Source of the DNA: Streptococcus pseudopneumoniae
Lineage (GTDB): Bacteria > Bacillota > Bacilli > Lactobacillales > Streptococcaceae
Length of the DNA stretch: 60,116 nt
NCBI RefSeq assembly: GCF_001074565.1
Contig: NZ_JUQX01000051.1
Location: 1 to 60,116 of the forward strand
Direction of reading: 5' to 3'
Shown here piece after piece: positions 43,885 to 53,930 of this stretch. Under the pieces are notes generated by a model that saw only the letters and a list, made by a program, of their open reading frames with translations, was not told the origin of the DNA and made no database searches. The translations under genes and the position numbers were made by a program. Each line of letters opens with the position of its first letter. Within the stretch, counting starts at the first letter, position 1.

Positions 43885-44454
43885 ATGAGTACTTTAGCAG
43901 AAATAGAAGCGCTCTTGTTTGTAGGGGGTGAAGATGGGATTCGAGTTCGTCAGTTGGCTGAACTCCTGTCTCTTCCCCCGACAGGCATCCAGCAGAGTTT
44001 AGAAAAATTAGCCCAAAAGTATGAGAAAGACCAGGATTCGAGCTTGTCCCTGATTGAGACTGGTGGAGCATACAGATTGGTGACCAAGCCTCAATTTGCA
44101 ACGATTTTGAAGGAATACTCCAAAGCTCCCATCAATCAGAGTTTATCTCGGGCGGCCCTTGAGACCTTGTCCATCATTGCCTACAAGCAGCCGATTACGC
44201 GGATAGAAATTGATGCTATCCGTGGGGTCAATTCGAGTGGGGCTTTGGCAAAGTTGCAGGCCTTTGACTTGATACGAGAAGACGGGAAAAAAGAAGTGTT
44301 GGGTCGTCCCAACCTCTATGTGACTACGGATTATTTCCTAGATTACATGGGGATAAATCATTTGGAAGAATTGCCAGTGATTGATGAGCTTGAGATTCAG
44401 GCCCAAGAAAGCCAATTATTTGGTGAAAGGATAGAAGAAGATGAGAATCAATAA
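43885..44454 (+). CDS. scpB: Segregation and condensation protein B
   Basis: A 189-residue protein with two winged-helix domains. The [15 protein letters not shown] motif is typical of ScpB. It dimerises and binds ScpA within the SMC condensin. Its end overlaps the rluB start by 14 bases. Confidence 0.97.
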   Translation: MSTLAEIEALLFVGGEDGIRVRQLAELLSLPPTGIQQSLEKLAQKYEKDQDSSLSLIETGGAYRLVTKPQFATILKEYSKAPINQSLSRAALETLSIIAYKQPITRIEIDAIRGVNSSGALAKLQAFDLIREDGKKEVLGRPNLYVTTDYFLDYMGINHLEELPVIDELEIQAQESQLFGERIEEDENQ

Positions 44455-45163
44455 ATATATTGCCCACGCAGGTGTGGCCAGTAGGAGAAAAGCAGAAGAG
44501 CTGATCAAGCAAGGCTTGGTAACCGTCAACGGACAGGTAGTACGTGAACTCGCAACCACTATCAAGGCTGGCGACAAGGTTGAAGTTGAAGGCCAACCTA
44601 TCTACAACGAAGAAAAGGTTTACTATCTGCTTAACAAACCACGTGGAGTGATTTCCAGTGTGACAGATGACAAGGGCCGCAAGACGGTTGTTGACCTCTT
44701 GCCCAATGTCAAAGAGCGCATCTACCCTGTGGGACGTTTGGACTGGGATACATCAGGTGTCTTGATTTTGACCAATGATGGGGACTTTACAGACGAGATG
44801 ATTCACCCACGTAATGAGATTGATAAGGTCTACGTTGCGCGTGTTAAAGGCGTAGCCAATAAGGACAATCTCCGTCCCTTGACCCGTGGACTTGAGATTG
44901 ATGGCAAGAAAACCAAGCCAGCTGTTTATGAGATTCTTAAAGTAGACCCAGTCAAAAATCGCTCTGTAGTACAGTTGACCATTCATGAAGGGCGTAACCA
45001 CCAGGTTAAAAAGATGTTTGAAGCTGTCGGTCTCCAAGTAGATAAGTTATCTCGGACACGTTTTGGACACCTAGACTTGACAGGCCTTCGTCCGGGAGAA
45101 TCCCGTCGCCTCAATAAAAAAGAAATCAGCCAACTACACACTATGGCGGTAACCAAGAAATAA
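44441..45163 (+). CDS. rluB: 23S rRNA pseudouridine synthase, RluB type
   Basis: A 240-residue enzyme. An S4 RNA-binding domain ([20 protein letters not shown]) is followed by the catalytic domain with the aspartate in GRLDWDTSG. RluB makes pseudouridine at 23S position 2605. It overlaps scpB upstream and shares a base with the yidD start downstream. Confidence 0.95.
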   Translation: MRINKYIAHAGVASRRKAEELIKQGLVTVNGQVVRELATTIKAGDKVEVEGQPIYNEEKVYYLLNKPRGVISSVTDDKGRKTVVDLLPNVKERIYPVGRLDWDTSGVLILTNDGDFTDEMIHPRNEIDKVYVARVKGVANKDNLRPLTRGLEIDGKKTKPAVYEILKVDPVKNRSVVQLTIHEGRNHQVKKMFEAVGLQVDKLSRTRFGHLDLTGLRPGESRRLNKKEISQLHTMAVTKK

Positions 45164-45414
45164 TGAAACGAATTTTAATAGCGCCAGTACGCTTTTACCA
45201 ACGTTTTATCTCACCAGCCTTTCCACCCTCTTGTCGCTTTGAGCCTACTTGTTCCAACTACATGATTCAGGCTATTGAAAAACATGGTTTCAAGGGTGTT
45301 TTGATGGGCTTGGCTCGGATTTTACGTTGCCACCCCTGGTCGAAAACAGGGAAGGACCCCGTCCCAGACCACTTTTCACTCAAACGGAATCATAAACAAA
45401 AAGAATCAGCCTGA
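45163..45414 (+). CDS. yidD: YidD membrane protein insertion efficiency factor
   Basis: An 83-residue protein with the family's [21 protein letters not shown] segment and CHPW motif. It has an amphipathic N-terminus and aids YidC-dependent insertion. It is the last gene of the murI operon; the terminator stem contains its stop codon. Confidence 0.95.
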   Translation: MKRILIAPVRFYQRFISPAFPPSCRFEPTCSNYMIQAIEKHGFKGVLMGLARILRCHPWSKTGKDPVPDHFSLKRNHKQKESA

Positions 45415-45423
45415 TTCTTTTTG
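45398..45423 (+). terminator. Terminator of the murI-yidD operon
   Basis: AAAAAGAATC pairs with GATTCTTTTT around a short loop that includes the yidD stop codon. Confidence 0.85.
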
Positions 45424-45515
45424 TTTACTCTAGAAAGGAAGTTGGAAGATTAAGATTTCCACTACCCTTCTCCTATAAAAAGTGGTAAAATGGAGGACAG
45501 AAAGAAGGAACTGAT

Positions 45516-46580
45516 ATGACAACATTATTTTCAAAAATCAAAGAAGTAACAGAGCTTGTTGCGATCTCAGGTCATGAAGCGCCTGTACGGACTTATCTTC
45601 GTGAAAAGTTGACTCCGCATGTGGATGAAGTGGTGACAGATGGCTTGGGTGGTATTTTTGGTATTAAACATTCAGAAGCTGCCGATGCGTCCCGTGTTTT
45701 GGTCGCTTCTCATATGGACGAAGTTGGTTTTATGGTCAGCGAGATTAAGCCAGATGGTACCTTCCGTGTCGTTGAAATCGGTGGCTGGAATCCAATGGTG
45801 GTCAGCAGCCAACGTTTCAAACTCTTTACTCGTGACGGTCGTGAAATTCCTGTGATTTCAGGTTCTGTCCCTCCACATTTGACACGTGGAACAGGTGGAC
45901 CAACCATGCCAGCTATTTCGGATATCATTTTTGATGGTGGGTTTGCGGACAAGGCTGAGGCAGAAAGCTTTGGTATCCGTCCGGGTGACACCATTGTCCC
46001 TGATAGCTCTGCTATCTTGACAGCCAATGAAAAAAATATCATCTCTAAAGCTTGGGACAACCGCTACGGTGTTCTCATGGTAAGCGAGCTTGCAGAAGCC
46101 TTGTCAGGTCAAAAACTTGGCAATGAACTCTATCTGGGTTCTAACGTCCAAGAAGAAGTTGGTCTTCGTGGGGCTCATACTTCTACAACTAAGTTTGATC
46201 CAGAAGTTTTCCTTGCTGTGGATTGCTCACCAGCAGGTGATGTCTACGGTGGCCAAGGCAAGATTGGGGATGGCACCTTGATTCGCTTCTACGATCCAGG
46301 TCACTTGCTTCTCCCAGGCATGAAGGATTTCCTTTTGACAACGGCCGAAGAAGCGGGCATCAAGTATCAATACTACTGTGGAAAAGGCGGAACGGACGCT
46401 GGAGCAGCTCATCTGAAAAATGGTGGTGTCCCATCTACAACTATCGGTGTCTGCGCTCGTTATATCCATTCTCACCAAACTCTCTACGCGATGGATGACT
46501 TCCTAGAAGCTCAAGCTTTCTTGCAAGCCTTGGTGAAAAAATTGGATCGTTCAACGGTTGATTTGATTAAAAATTATTAA
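45516..46580 (+). CDS. pepA: M42-family glutamyl aminopeptidase
   Basis: A 354-residue cytosolic metallopeptidase that trims N-terminal Glu or Asp from peptides. Metal and catalytic residues are visible in ASHMDEVGF, AWDNRYG, QEEVGLRGA, VDCSPAGD and HSHQT. It has its own upstream gap and ribosome binding site and forms a pair with the small gene after it. Confidence 0.93.
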   Translation: MTTLFSKIKEVTELVAISGHEAPVRTYLREKLTPHVDEVVTDGLGGIFGIKHSEAADASRVLVASHMDEVGFMVSEIKPDGTFRVVEIGGWNPMVVSSQRFKLFTRDGREIPVISGSVPPHLTRGTGGPTMPAISDIIFDGGFADKAEAESFGIRPGDTIVPDSSAILTANEKNIISKAWDNRYGVLMVSELAEALSGQKLGNELYLGSNVQEEVGLRGAHTSTTKFDPEVFLAVDCSPAGDVYGGQGKIGDGTLIRFYDPGHLLLPGMKDFLLTTAEEAGIKYQYYCGKGGTDAGAAHLKNGGVPSTTIGVCARYIHSHQTLYAMDDFLEAQAFLQALVKKLDRSTVDLIKNY

Positions 46581-46600
46581 ACATAAGGGAGGTGGTCAGG

Positions 46601-46897
46601 ATGGCAGAACCAAACCTAGAAAGCCTTATAAGAGATCTCTATAATCATGCCCGTCAGGGCTTGAGTGAAGATTTAGTTGCTGCTCTCCTAGAGACTGCTA
46701 AAAAACTGCCTACTACAAATGAGCAATTACTAGCAGTCCGTCTCTCAGGACTGGTCACCCGTGAATTGCTCACCAATCCCAAACACCCAGCACCTGAATT
46801 GATCAATTTGGCTCGCTTTATCAAAAGAGAAGAAGCCAAGTACAGAGGAACTGCAGTTTCTGCTATCATGTTTGGAGAGCTATTTAAAATGCTTTGA
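46601..46897 (+). CDS. Bacteriocin-immunity-like protein (EntA_Immun type)
   Basis: A 98-residue all-helical protein resembling enterocin A-type immunity proteins, which protect cells from class IIa bacteriocins. No bacteriocin gene is present, so it is an orphan, common in streptococci. The ATG at 46601 follows GGGAGG at the right distance; a GTG nine bases earlier would overlap that site. It lies 20 bp after pepA. Confidence 0.75.
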   Translation: MAEPNLESLIRDLYNHARQGLSEDLVAALLETAKKLPTTNEQLLAVRLSGLVTRELLTNPKHPAPELINLARFIKREEAKYRGTAVSAIMFGELFKML

Positions 46898-46924
46898 TTC
46901 CATTGTGAATCAAAGCATTTTTTT
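46891..46924 (+). terminator. Terminator after the immunity-like gene
   Basis: GCTTTGATTC (46891-46900) pairs with GAATCAAAGC (46907-46916), then seven T. The stop codon lies inside the stem. Confidence 0.92.
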
Positions 46925-46954
46925 ACGTTAGAAAAAATATTCTTGATTAAGAGA

Positions 46955-46982
46955 CGAAAAAAACCACCTAAATTAAGGTGGC
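46955..46982 (-). terminator. Terminator of the Na/Pi cotransporter gene
   Basis: On the minus strand CCACCT pairs with AGGTGG around TAATTT, followed by seven T, just after the stop at 46993. Confidence 0.85.
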
Positions 46983-46992
46983 CTCTTACCAA

Positions 46993-48624
46993 TTAAATTT
47001 GTTCAGCGATGACCTTTTCAGCAAGGTTCATGGCGTGGTCAGATACACGAGTGTAATGGGAAATAATGTCGATAAAGTTGACCCCGGCTTGGGTTGAACA
47101 TTCACCCTTGTTAAGGCGTTTGATATGGGTCTTTCTGAGAATGCGTTCCATATTGTTGATTTCTTTATGGCGTTCAATTAGACTTTGAGCTTTCTCAGTA
47201 TCGTTGTTTTCAACACTATCAAGGGCATCTTTGATGAACTCAGTGGTAGCGTGATAAATCTGAGCTAGCTCTTCCAAAGCGGCCTCAGAGAACTGAACAT
47301 TCTTGCGTTGGAGATAGTCTGTCAGGTTGATTAGCCCTTCTGCGTGGTCTCCAATCCGTTCTAAATCACGAGACGAGTCGAGGATGTTGGTTAGGACTTC
47401 ACTTTCCTTTTGACTCAATGATTCGCTTGAAAGGCTAATCAGGTAACGAGTGAGTTTTTCGTCAATTGTGTTAATAGCTTCTTCAGTCTTGTGGCCTTTC
47501 TCAGCTAGTTTTTCATCTAGATTGACGATGTAGTCGTAGGAAAGGTCAAAAGCTTTTGCAGCATAGTTACCCAAGTGAAGAAGTTCTTTTTTGGCATTTC
47601 CTAGAGCGATAGAAGGAGCCTGTTTGATGAGTTGTTCATCCAAGTAGAGAGCCTCGTATTTGACAACTTCATCTTCACCAGGAATGAGCTTGGTTACAAG
47701 GTAAGCCAAGGCACCGATGAATGGGAACTGGATAATGGTATTTGTAATATTAAAGGTTCCGTGAGCAAAGGCAATGGTCATTTCTGGAGCTAGATTGAGC
47801 GCCGATTCAAACCATTGAATCAAGCCAGTGAAAGGAACAAGGAGGACAATACAGATAACCGTACCAATCACGTTAAAGGCAACGTGGGCACCAGCAACAC
47901 GTTTGGCAGCGATATTGGCTCCAAGAGAAGCAATGATGGCTGTAATGGTCGTTCCGATATTATCACCAAACAAGACCGGTAGGGCACCTTGTAGGTCAAT
48001 CAAACCACTTGCGTACAGATTCTGTAAGATACCGATAGTTGCGGATGAAGCCTGAATGAGTAGGGTCAATCCAGTTCCAACAAAGACACCTAGAATAGGA
48101 CTCTTACTTAGTTCAACCATGTAGTCTCTAAAGACTTGCAGGTCTTTTAGGGGTTCCATTGCACCGCTCATAAGATTGAGGGCGAAGAAGATACCTCCTA
48201 CACCAAAGATAATCCGTCCGATATTATTGATGGGGCGATTCTTGGTGAAGAAGAGACAAACCGCTCCGATAAAGAGCATAGGTAAGGCATAATCTCCTAG
48301 CTTAAAACCGATGATAAAGGATGTAACGGTGGTTCCAATATTGGCACCCATGACAATACCGATAGCCTGACGCAAGGTCAAAAGTCCTGCACTGACAAGT
48401 CCTACTGTAATGACTGTAACACCAGAACTTGATTGAATCAGCGCCGTCATACCGATACCAACCAGCACACCCAAGAAGGGATTGCTGGTATATTTGTCAA
48501 TGTAAAAACGAAGTCGATCTCCAGCAGCTTGTTGCAAACCGTCTCCCATGGTCTTGATACTATATAAAAATAGTCCCAGACCACCTAAAAAGTGAAATAA
48601 AATTTCCTGCCAATTAATGGACAT
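46993..48624 (-). CDS. nptA: Na/phosphate cotransporter with PhoU-like domain
   Basis: A 543-residue membrane protein. Two inverted PNaS repeats carry the QSSS-type motifs (ALIQSSSGVTVI and LLIQASSATIGI) and the paired GANIGTT and GDNIGTT motifs. A C-terminal PhoU-like helical domain (about 340-543) probably controls transport. It imports phosphate with sodium. It is a lone leftward gene between two convergent or divergent partners. Confidence 0.93.
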   Translation of the reverse strand: MSINWQEILFHFLGGLGLFLYSIKTMGDGLQQAAGDRLRFYIDKYTSNPFLGVLVGIGMTALIQSSSGVTVITVGLVSAGLLTLRQAIGIVMGANIGTTVTSFIIGFKLGDYALPMLFIGAVCLFFTKNRPINNIGRIIFGVGGIFFALNLMSGAMEPLKDLQVFRDYMVELSKSPILGVFVGTGLTLLIQASSATIGILQNLYASGLIDLQGALPVLFGDNIGTTITAIIASLGANIAAKRVAGAHVAFNVIGTVICIVLLVPFTGLIQWFESALNLAPEMTIAFAHGTFNITNTIIQFPFIGALAYLVTKLIPGEDEVVKYEALYLDEQLIKQAPSIALGNAKKELLHLGNYAAKAFDLSYDYIVNLDEKLAEKGHKTEEAINTIDEKLTRYLISLSSESLSQKESEVLTNILDSSRDLERIGDHAEGLINLTDYLQRKNVQFSEAALEELAQIYHATTEFIKDALDSVENNDTEKAQSLIERHKEINNMERILRKTHIKRLNKGECSTQAGVNFIDIISHYTRVSDHAMNLAEKVIAEQI

Positions 48625-48957
48625 TTCTTTTTCCTCCGAAAAATAATCGCGGAATTTCTCCTATTCTATTTTAAAGGATAAAAGTAAATCTCACAAGTGT
48701 TTAGCTGAAATTTTCATAAGAAACAAGAACTTTCTTTTAAAATGAGAGATAGATTCCCTTTGAGATAGATGATTTATAGGATTGTGTCCAAATTTTACTG
48801 ATTATTATCCTAGTTATAGTTTTTATATTAAATAGATTGACATCGCTTTCATATAAGATAAAATGAAGATAATCCTGTTCTGGTAGTGTCCACCAAGAAC
48901 AGTTGCTTTTTATCTAAAAAGTAAAGCACTTACTTTTTATTTTATTAGGAGGATAAG
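48625..48957 (+). promoter_or_regulatory. Promoter, cre site and leader of the endoglycosidase gene
   Basis: TTGACA (48837-48842) and TAAAAT (48859-48864) are 16 bp apart. A cre-like site, TGACATCGCTTTCA (48838-48851), overlaps the -35, so CcpA should repress. The leader then forms a hairpin (CTGTTCT-GGT with ACC-AAGAACAG, about 48874-48902). AGGAGG precedes the ATG. No gene is present. Confidence 0.75.
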
Positions 48958-51900
48958 ATGAAAAATCTATTTTTTGAAAAACGTTGCCGTTACAGTATTC
49001 GTAAGCTGTCCATCGGAGCTTGTTCCTTGATGATTGGTTCAGCTCTATTTGCGAGTCCAGCCCTTGCCGAACAGATCTCTGTTCCTGAGGCAGTTGCAAA
49101 TACGAGCGCTCAAGCTACAAGCGCTAGTGAAACAGCGAGTCCAGACACTACAGCCATCGAAAAACAATTAGAGGAAACTGAAAACAAAGTAGCTGAGCAA
49201 CCAATTTCAGAAAAGACTCCAGCAATAGCTGATTTGCTCAATGAAAAAGAAGAGGCAAAGCCAGCTCCGACAGATAAAACTGAAAAACCTGCTCAACCAA
49301 CTGAAAAAGAAGAAGTCAAACCAGAGGAAGCTCCTCAAGTGGCTGAGAAGAAAGCCGACAAACCGACTCTAGCAGACGTTCCTAAAAATGAAGAAAAGAG
49401 TCTCCGACCAAAAGAAATCAAATTTGATACATGGGAGGATTTGTTGAAATGGGAACCGGGTGCGCGTGAGGATGATCCCATTAACCGTTCATCAGTTGAA
49501 CTCGCTAAGCGCCATAGAGGCCAGTTGGTTAACGAAAAAGCAAGCAGAAGAGCCAAGGTTCAGGCGCTAGCAAACACCAACTCAAAGGCCAAAGACCACG
49601 CTTCTGTTGGTGGAGAAGAATTCAAGGCCTATGCTTTTGACTACTGGCAATACTTGGATTCAATGGTCTTCTGGGAAGGTCTAGTTCCAACTCCAGATGT
49701 CATTGATGCAGGCCACCGCAACGGAGTTCCCGTTTATGGAACACTCTTTTTCAACTGGTCAAATAGCATTGCCGACCAAGAGAAATTTGCAGCTGCCTTG
49801 AAACAAGACGCAGATGGCACCTTCCCTATCGCACGCAAACTTGTCGATCTTGCTAAGTATTACGGATTTGATGGCTATTTCATCAATCAGGAAACAACGG
49901 GGGAATTGGTAGCACCTCTTGGTGAAAAAATGCGCCAATTCATGCTCTATACAAAAGAATACGCAGCCAAAGTCAACCACCCAATCAAGTATGCTTGGTA
50001 CGATGCCATGACCTACAAATACGGTCGTTACCACGAAGATGGTCTAGGTGATTACAACTACCAGTTCATGCAAAAAGAAGGTGACAAAGTCCCTGCGGAT
50101 CAATTCTTTGCCAATTTCAACTGGAATAAGGAAAAGAATGACCACTCCGTAGAGATGGCCAAATGGCTAGAGCGTAGTCAATATGATGTCTTTGCAGGCT
50201 TGGAATTGCAACAAGGTGGTTCATATAAGACCAAAGTAAAATGGGATGCCCTCTTAGATGAAAAAGGCAAGTTGCGTCTGTCACTTGGACTCTTTGCACC
50301 AGATACGATTACCAGTCTAGGAAAAACAGGCGAAGACTACCACAAGAACGAAGACATCTTCTTTACAGGTTACCAAGGAGATCCAACGGCTCAAAAACCA
50401 GCAGATAAAGAGTGGTATGGAATTGCCAATTTAGTTGCTGACCGTACACCAGCAGTAGGACGTACCTTCACCACCTCTTTTAATACAGGTCATGGTAGAA
50501 AATGGTTTGTTGACGGTAAAGTTTCTAAGGATTCTGAGTGGAACTACCGTTCTGTTTCAGGTGTTTTGCCAACATGGCGCTGGTGGCAGACTTCGACAGG
50601 TGAAAAACTTCGTGCAGAATATGATTTTACAGATGCCTATAATGGTGGGAACTCTCTTAAATTCTCAGGTGATGTAGTTGGTAAGACGGACCAGGATGTG
50701 AATTTGTATTCTACCAAACTAGAAGTAACAGAGAAAACCAAACTTCGTGTTGCCCACAAGGGAGGAAAAGGCTCTAAAGTTTATATGGCCTTCTCTACGA
50801 CTCCAGACTACAAATTTGAGGATGCAGCTGCATGGAAAGAACTGACTCTCTCTGATGACTGGAAGAATGAAGAATTTGACCTCAGCTCACTAGCAGGTAA
50901 AACCATCTATGCAGTCAAACTCTTCTTCGAGCATGAAGGAGCTGTAAAAGATTATCAGTTTAACCTAGGACAATTAACAATTTCAGACAGTCACCAAGCA
51001 CCGCAAGCGCCTACAGGTCTCTCTGTGGTGAAGCAATCTCTTAAGAATGCCCAAGAAGCTGAAGCAGTGGTTCAATTTTCGGGTAACCAAGATGCAGATT
51101 TCTATGAAGTCTACGAAAAAGATGGAGATAACTGGCGTTTGTTAACAGGATCATCTGCTTCCACTATCTACTTGCCGAAAGTTAGCCGCTCTGCTAATGC
51201 GACTGGTACGACTCAGGAATTGAAAGTTGTTGCAGTTGGTAAAAATGGACTTCGTTCTGAAGCGGCGACAGCATCCCTCAACTGGGGCATGACTGTTCAG
51301 GATACAACTCTCCCAAGACCTTTGGCTGAAAATATTGTTCCAGGGGCAACGGTTATTGGTAGCACTTTCCCCAATACTGAAGGTGGGGAAGGCATCGAAG
51401 GCATGTTGAACGGTACGATTACAAGTCTGTCAGACAAGTGGTCTTCAGCACAATTGAGCGGTAGTGTCGATATTCGTTTGACTCAACCACGTCGTGTTGT
51501 CAGATGGGTAATGGATCATGCGGGAGCTGGTGGTGAGTCTGTTAACGATGGTCTGATGAACACCAAGGACTTTGATCTTTATTACAAGGATACAGATGGT
51601 GAGTGGAAGCTAGCTAAGGAAGTTCGTGGCAATAAAGCGCACGTGACGGATATCACCCTTGATAAACCAATCACCGCTCAAGACTGGCGTCTAAAAGTTA
51701 TCACATCTGATAACGGAACACCTTGGAAAGCCATTCGTATCTACAACTGGAAGATGTACGAAACGCTAGATACAGAAAGTCAAAATATTCCAATGGCTAA
51801 GGTAGCTGCCCGTTCACTTGGAAATCATAAAGTTCAACTCGGTTTCTCTGATGTTCCAGCAGGCGCAACCATCACCATTTACGACAAGGCAGATTCACAA

Positions 51901-53688
51901 ACACCAATTGCAACTTTGAGGTCTGAAAATGGTGGCGACCTAGCAACAGCACCATTGGGCTTTGACAAGCAACCAACTCTCCTCTACTATCGTACCCAAC
52001 TACCTGGCAAAGAAATCAGTAACACCTTGGCAGTAGCGATTCCGCAGGATGAAAGAAAAATTGCTGCAGTTAGCCTTGAAAAAGGACCTAAGAAGACAGT
52101 TTATAAAGAAGGTGAAAATCTCGACCTCAGAGGCGGAACCCTCCGTGTTCAATACGAAGGGGGGCAAGCCGATGAGCTGATCAACCTTACTCACTCAGGT
52201 GTGACAGTATCTGGCTACGACGCTCATCAAAAAGGGGAACAAAAGCTCACAGTCAGCTACCTTGGACTTCCAGTTACTGGTGACTTGAAGGTACAAGTGA
52301 CTGGTCAAGATGAAGGAAAACCAAAGGAAGTAGCAGGTTTGTACATTACGAAGAAACCAAAAACAGACTATCTAGTAGGGGATCAACTGGATCTCTCTGA
52401 AGGTCGCTTCGGAGTTCTCTATGATGATGAGACAGAAGAGACTCACAGCTTTACTGATCAAGGTGTTGAAATTACGGGCTACGGTTCTCAAAAGACTGGA
52501 CGCCAGACCTTGACCTTGCATTACAAGGGACACACCGCTGAGTTTGATGTTTTGGTTTCTCCAAAAGCAGCTGTCAACGATGAGTACCTCAAACAAGAAA
52601 TCACTGCTGCCCAAGGCCGTCAGTCAACCCTTGCCTACACCTTCTCTAGCGAGGACAAACAAGCAGTACTAGTAGAGAAGCTCAATGCAGCGAAAGCTGT
52701 AGCAGAAAACCACAATGCTAGTCAAGAAGAAGTCAACCGGGCTTTGAATGAGTTGAAACAAGCAGGGACAGACTTGGATGGAAATCAGCGTTATCAGACA
52801 GCTAGAGAAGAATTAGAAGGTTTGCTCGAATCTATCCGTGAAAAAGATCCTAAAGCTGAGTTGATTGAACAAGCAGAAACTTTGTTGGCTTCAGAGATGC
52901 CAACTCCACAAGCTTTTGCGGAAATGAAAGAAAAGTTGAATAAGAAACTAGCACCTGCAGAAGAAAGCCATCATGTTGGAAGCATGGATCCAAATGAAGT
53001 GGCTCCAACGGTTGAAGCTCTCCCTGAACTAGTTATTGAAACTGAAACAACAGCCTTTGAACGTCAGGAGCGACCAAACGCCGAGCTTCTCAAAGGACAA
53101 CGCCAGCTAGTTCAAGCAGGAGCGGAAGGCCAAGTTCGTCGTCTAGTTGAAGTAGATGCCCAAGGCAATCGCACCCTTCGTTCAACTGAAGTTCTCAAGG
53201 AAGCTATCCCAGAAATCACAGAAGTTGGAACAAAAGTTCTGTCAAGTAACCAACCGGCTGAGGGTGTGAAAGATTTAGTTCTAGAAACTCCGAAACTGGA
53301 AGTTGAAGAGGGAACAGTTTCCTTCGAACATCAGGAACGACCAAATGCAGCTCTTCTCAAAGGACAACGCCAGCTAGTTCAAGCAGGTGTGGAAGGTCAA
53401 GTTCGTCGTCTAGTAGAAGTAGATGCCCAAGGCAATCGTACCCTTCGTTCGACTGAAGTTCTCAAGGAAGCTGTCCCAGAAATTGTTGAAATTGGTACCA
53501 AGGAAAAAGTTGAACAGCTAGTACCAAGTACAGACAATTCAATGGTGGAAACACCAGTCAAAGTAGAAAAAGCAACAAATCAACTTCCAAATACTGGTGT
53601 TGAAACAGATGCCAGTCTAGTAGCTCTGGGACTTCTCGGAGCAATGAGTGGCTATGGCTTGCTTGCTAGAAAGAAAAAAGAAGACTAA
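48958..53688 (+). CDS. endoD: Wall-anchored GH85 endo-beta-N-acetylglucosaminidase (EndoD type)
   Basis: A 1576-residue surface enzyme. In order: YSIRK signal (YSIRKLSIGACSLMIG, 1-37); acidic linker; GH85 domain (about 215-530) with catalytic N310 and E312 (DGYFINQE); beta-sandwich, FN3-like and F5/8-like modules (to about 940); two Ig-like Big_3 domains (1034-1112 and 1125-1200); a FIVAR-like helical segment (1205-1280); two G5-like domains (1357-1420 and 1447-1515) about 80% alike; LPNTG (about 1542) and membrane anchor. It cuts between the two GlcNAc residues of N-glycan cores after outer sugars are removed. The order endoD, pgk, membrane protein, glnR, glnA is the same as in pneumococcus. 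It is somewhat shorter than the pneumococcal protein. Confidence 0.95.
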   Translation: MKNLFFEKRCRYSIRKLSIGACSLMIGSALFASPALAEQISVPEAVANTSAQATSASETASPDTTAIEKQLEETENKVAEQPISEKTPAIADLLNEKEEAKPAPTDKTEKPAQPTEKEEVKPEEAPQVAEKKADKPTLADVPKNEEKSLRPKEIKFDTWEDLLKWEPGAREDDPINRSSVELAKRHRGQLVNEKASRRAKVQALANTNSKAKDHASVGGEEFKAYAFDYWQYLDSMVFWEGLVPTPDVIDAGHRNGVPVYGTLFFNWSNSIADQEKFAAALKQDADGTFPIARKLVDLAKYYGFDGYFINQETTGELVAPLGEKMRQFMLYTKEYAAKVNHPIKYAWYDAMTYKYGRYHEDGLGDYNYQFMQKEGDKVPADQFFANFNWNKEKNDHSVEMAKWLERSQYDVFAGLELQQGGSYKTKVKWDALLDEKGKLRLSLGLFAPDTITSLGKTGEDYHKNEDIFFTGYQGDPTAQKPADKEWYGIANLVADRTPAVGRTFTTSFNTGHGRKWFVDGKVSKDSEWNYRSVSGVLPTWRWWQTSTGEKLRAEYDFTDAYNGGNSLKFSGDVVGKTDQDVNLYSTKLEVTEKTKLRVAHKGGKGSKVYMAFSTTPDYKFEDAAAWKELTLSDDWKNEEFDLSSLAGKTIYAVKLFFEHEGAVKDYQFNLGQLTISDSHQAPQAPTGLSVVKQSLKNAQEAEAVVQFSGNQDADFYEVYEKDGDNWRLLTGSSASTIYLPKVSRSANATGTTQELKVVAVGKNGLRSEAATASLNWGMTVQDTTLPRPLAENIVPGATVIGSTFPNTEGGEGIEGMLNGTITSLSDKWSSAQLSGSVDIRLTQPRRVVRWVMDHAGAGGESVNDGLMNTKDFDLYYKDTDGEWKLAKEVRGNKAHVTDITLDKPITAQDWRLKVITSDNGTPWKAIRIYNWKMYETLDTESQNIPMAKVAARSLGNHKVQLGFSDVPAGATITIYDKADSQTPIATLRSENGGDLATAPLGFDKQPTLLYYRTQLPGKEISNTLAVAIPQDERKIAAVSLEKGPKKTVYKEGENLDLRGGTLRVQYEGGQADELINLTHSGVTVSGYDAHQKGEQKLTVSYLGLPVTGDLKVQVTGQDEGKPKEVAGLYITKKPKTDYLVGDQLDLSEGRFGVLYDDETEETHSFTDQGVEITGYGSQKTGRQTLTLHYKGHTAEFDVLVSPKAAVNDEYLKQEITAAQGRQSTLAYTFSSEDKQAVLVEKLNAAKAVAENHNASQEEVNRALNELKQAGTDLDGNQRYQTAREELEGLLESIREKDPKAELIEQAETLLASEMPTPQAFAEMKEKLNKKLAPAEESHHVGSMDPNEVAPTVEALPELVIETETTAFERQERPNAELLKGQRQLVQAGAEGQVRRLVEVDAQGNRTLRSTEVLKEAIPEITEVGTKVLSSNQPAEGVKDLVLETPKLEVEEGTVSFEHQERPNAALLKGQRQLVQAGVEGQVRRLVEVDAQGNRTLRSTEVLKEAVPEIVEIGTKEKVEQLVPSTDNSMVETPVKVEKATNQLPNTGVETDASLVALGLLGAMSGYGLLARKKKED

Positions 53689-53727
53689 TCGATTTAGAAT
53701 TCTTGGATTTCCTCATAAAAACTAAAA

Positions 53728-53758
53728 ACAAGGTTTGGCTGCAGTCAAACCTTGTTTT
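53728..53758 (+). terminator. Terminator after the endoglycosidase gene
   Basis: ACAAGGTTTG (53728-53737) pairs with CAAACCTTGT (53746-53755), then TTTT. Confidence 0.9.
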
Positions 53759-53888
53759 GATTATTTTATCTCGCATTGATTACTTATTTGATAAGTTTTT
53801 TCTAGATTTGATTTTAAAAAATGCTAGTTTTAATTATAAGAAAGAACAAGAAAAGTTTAGGGTTTTTCTATCTCTTTTGTTGATTTTG

Positions 53889-53897
53889 TGATATAAT
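53889..53897 (+). promoter_or_regulatory. Extended -10 promoter of pgk
   Basis: TGATATAAT at 53889-53897, 33 bp before the pgk ATG, with AAGGAG just upstream of the start. Confidence 0.7.
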
Positions 53898-53930
53898 TAA
53901 CACGTATAAAAAAAGAAGGAGTCATATCTA

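Noticed and set aside
53703..53891. A 62-residue plus-strand frame after the endoglycosidase gene.
   Set aside because: It runs through a clear terminator hairpin and lacks a ribosome binding site.
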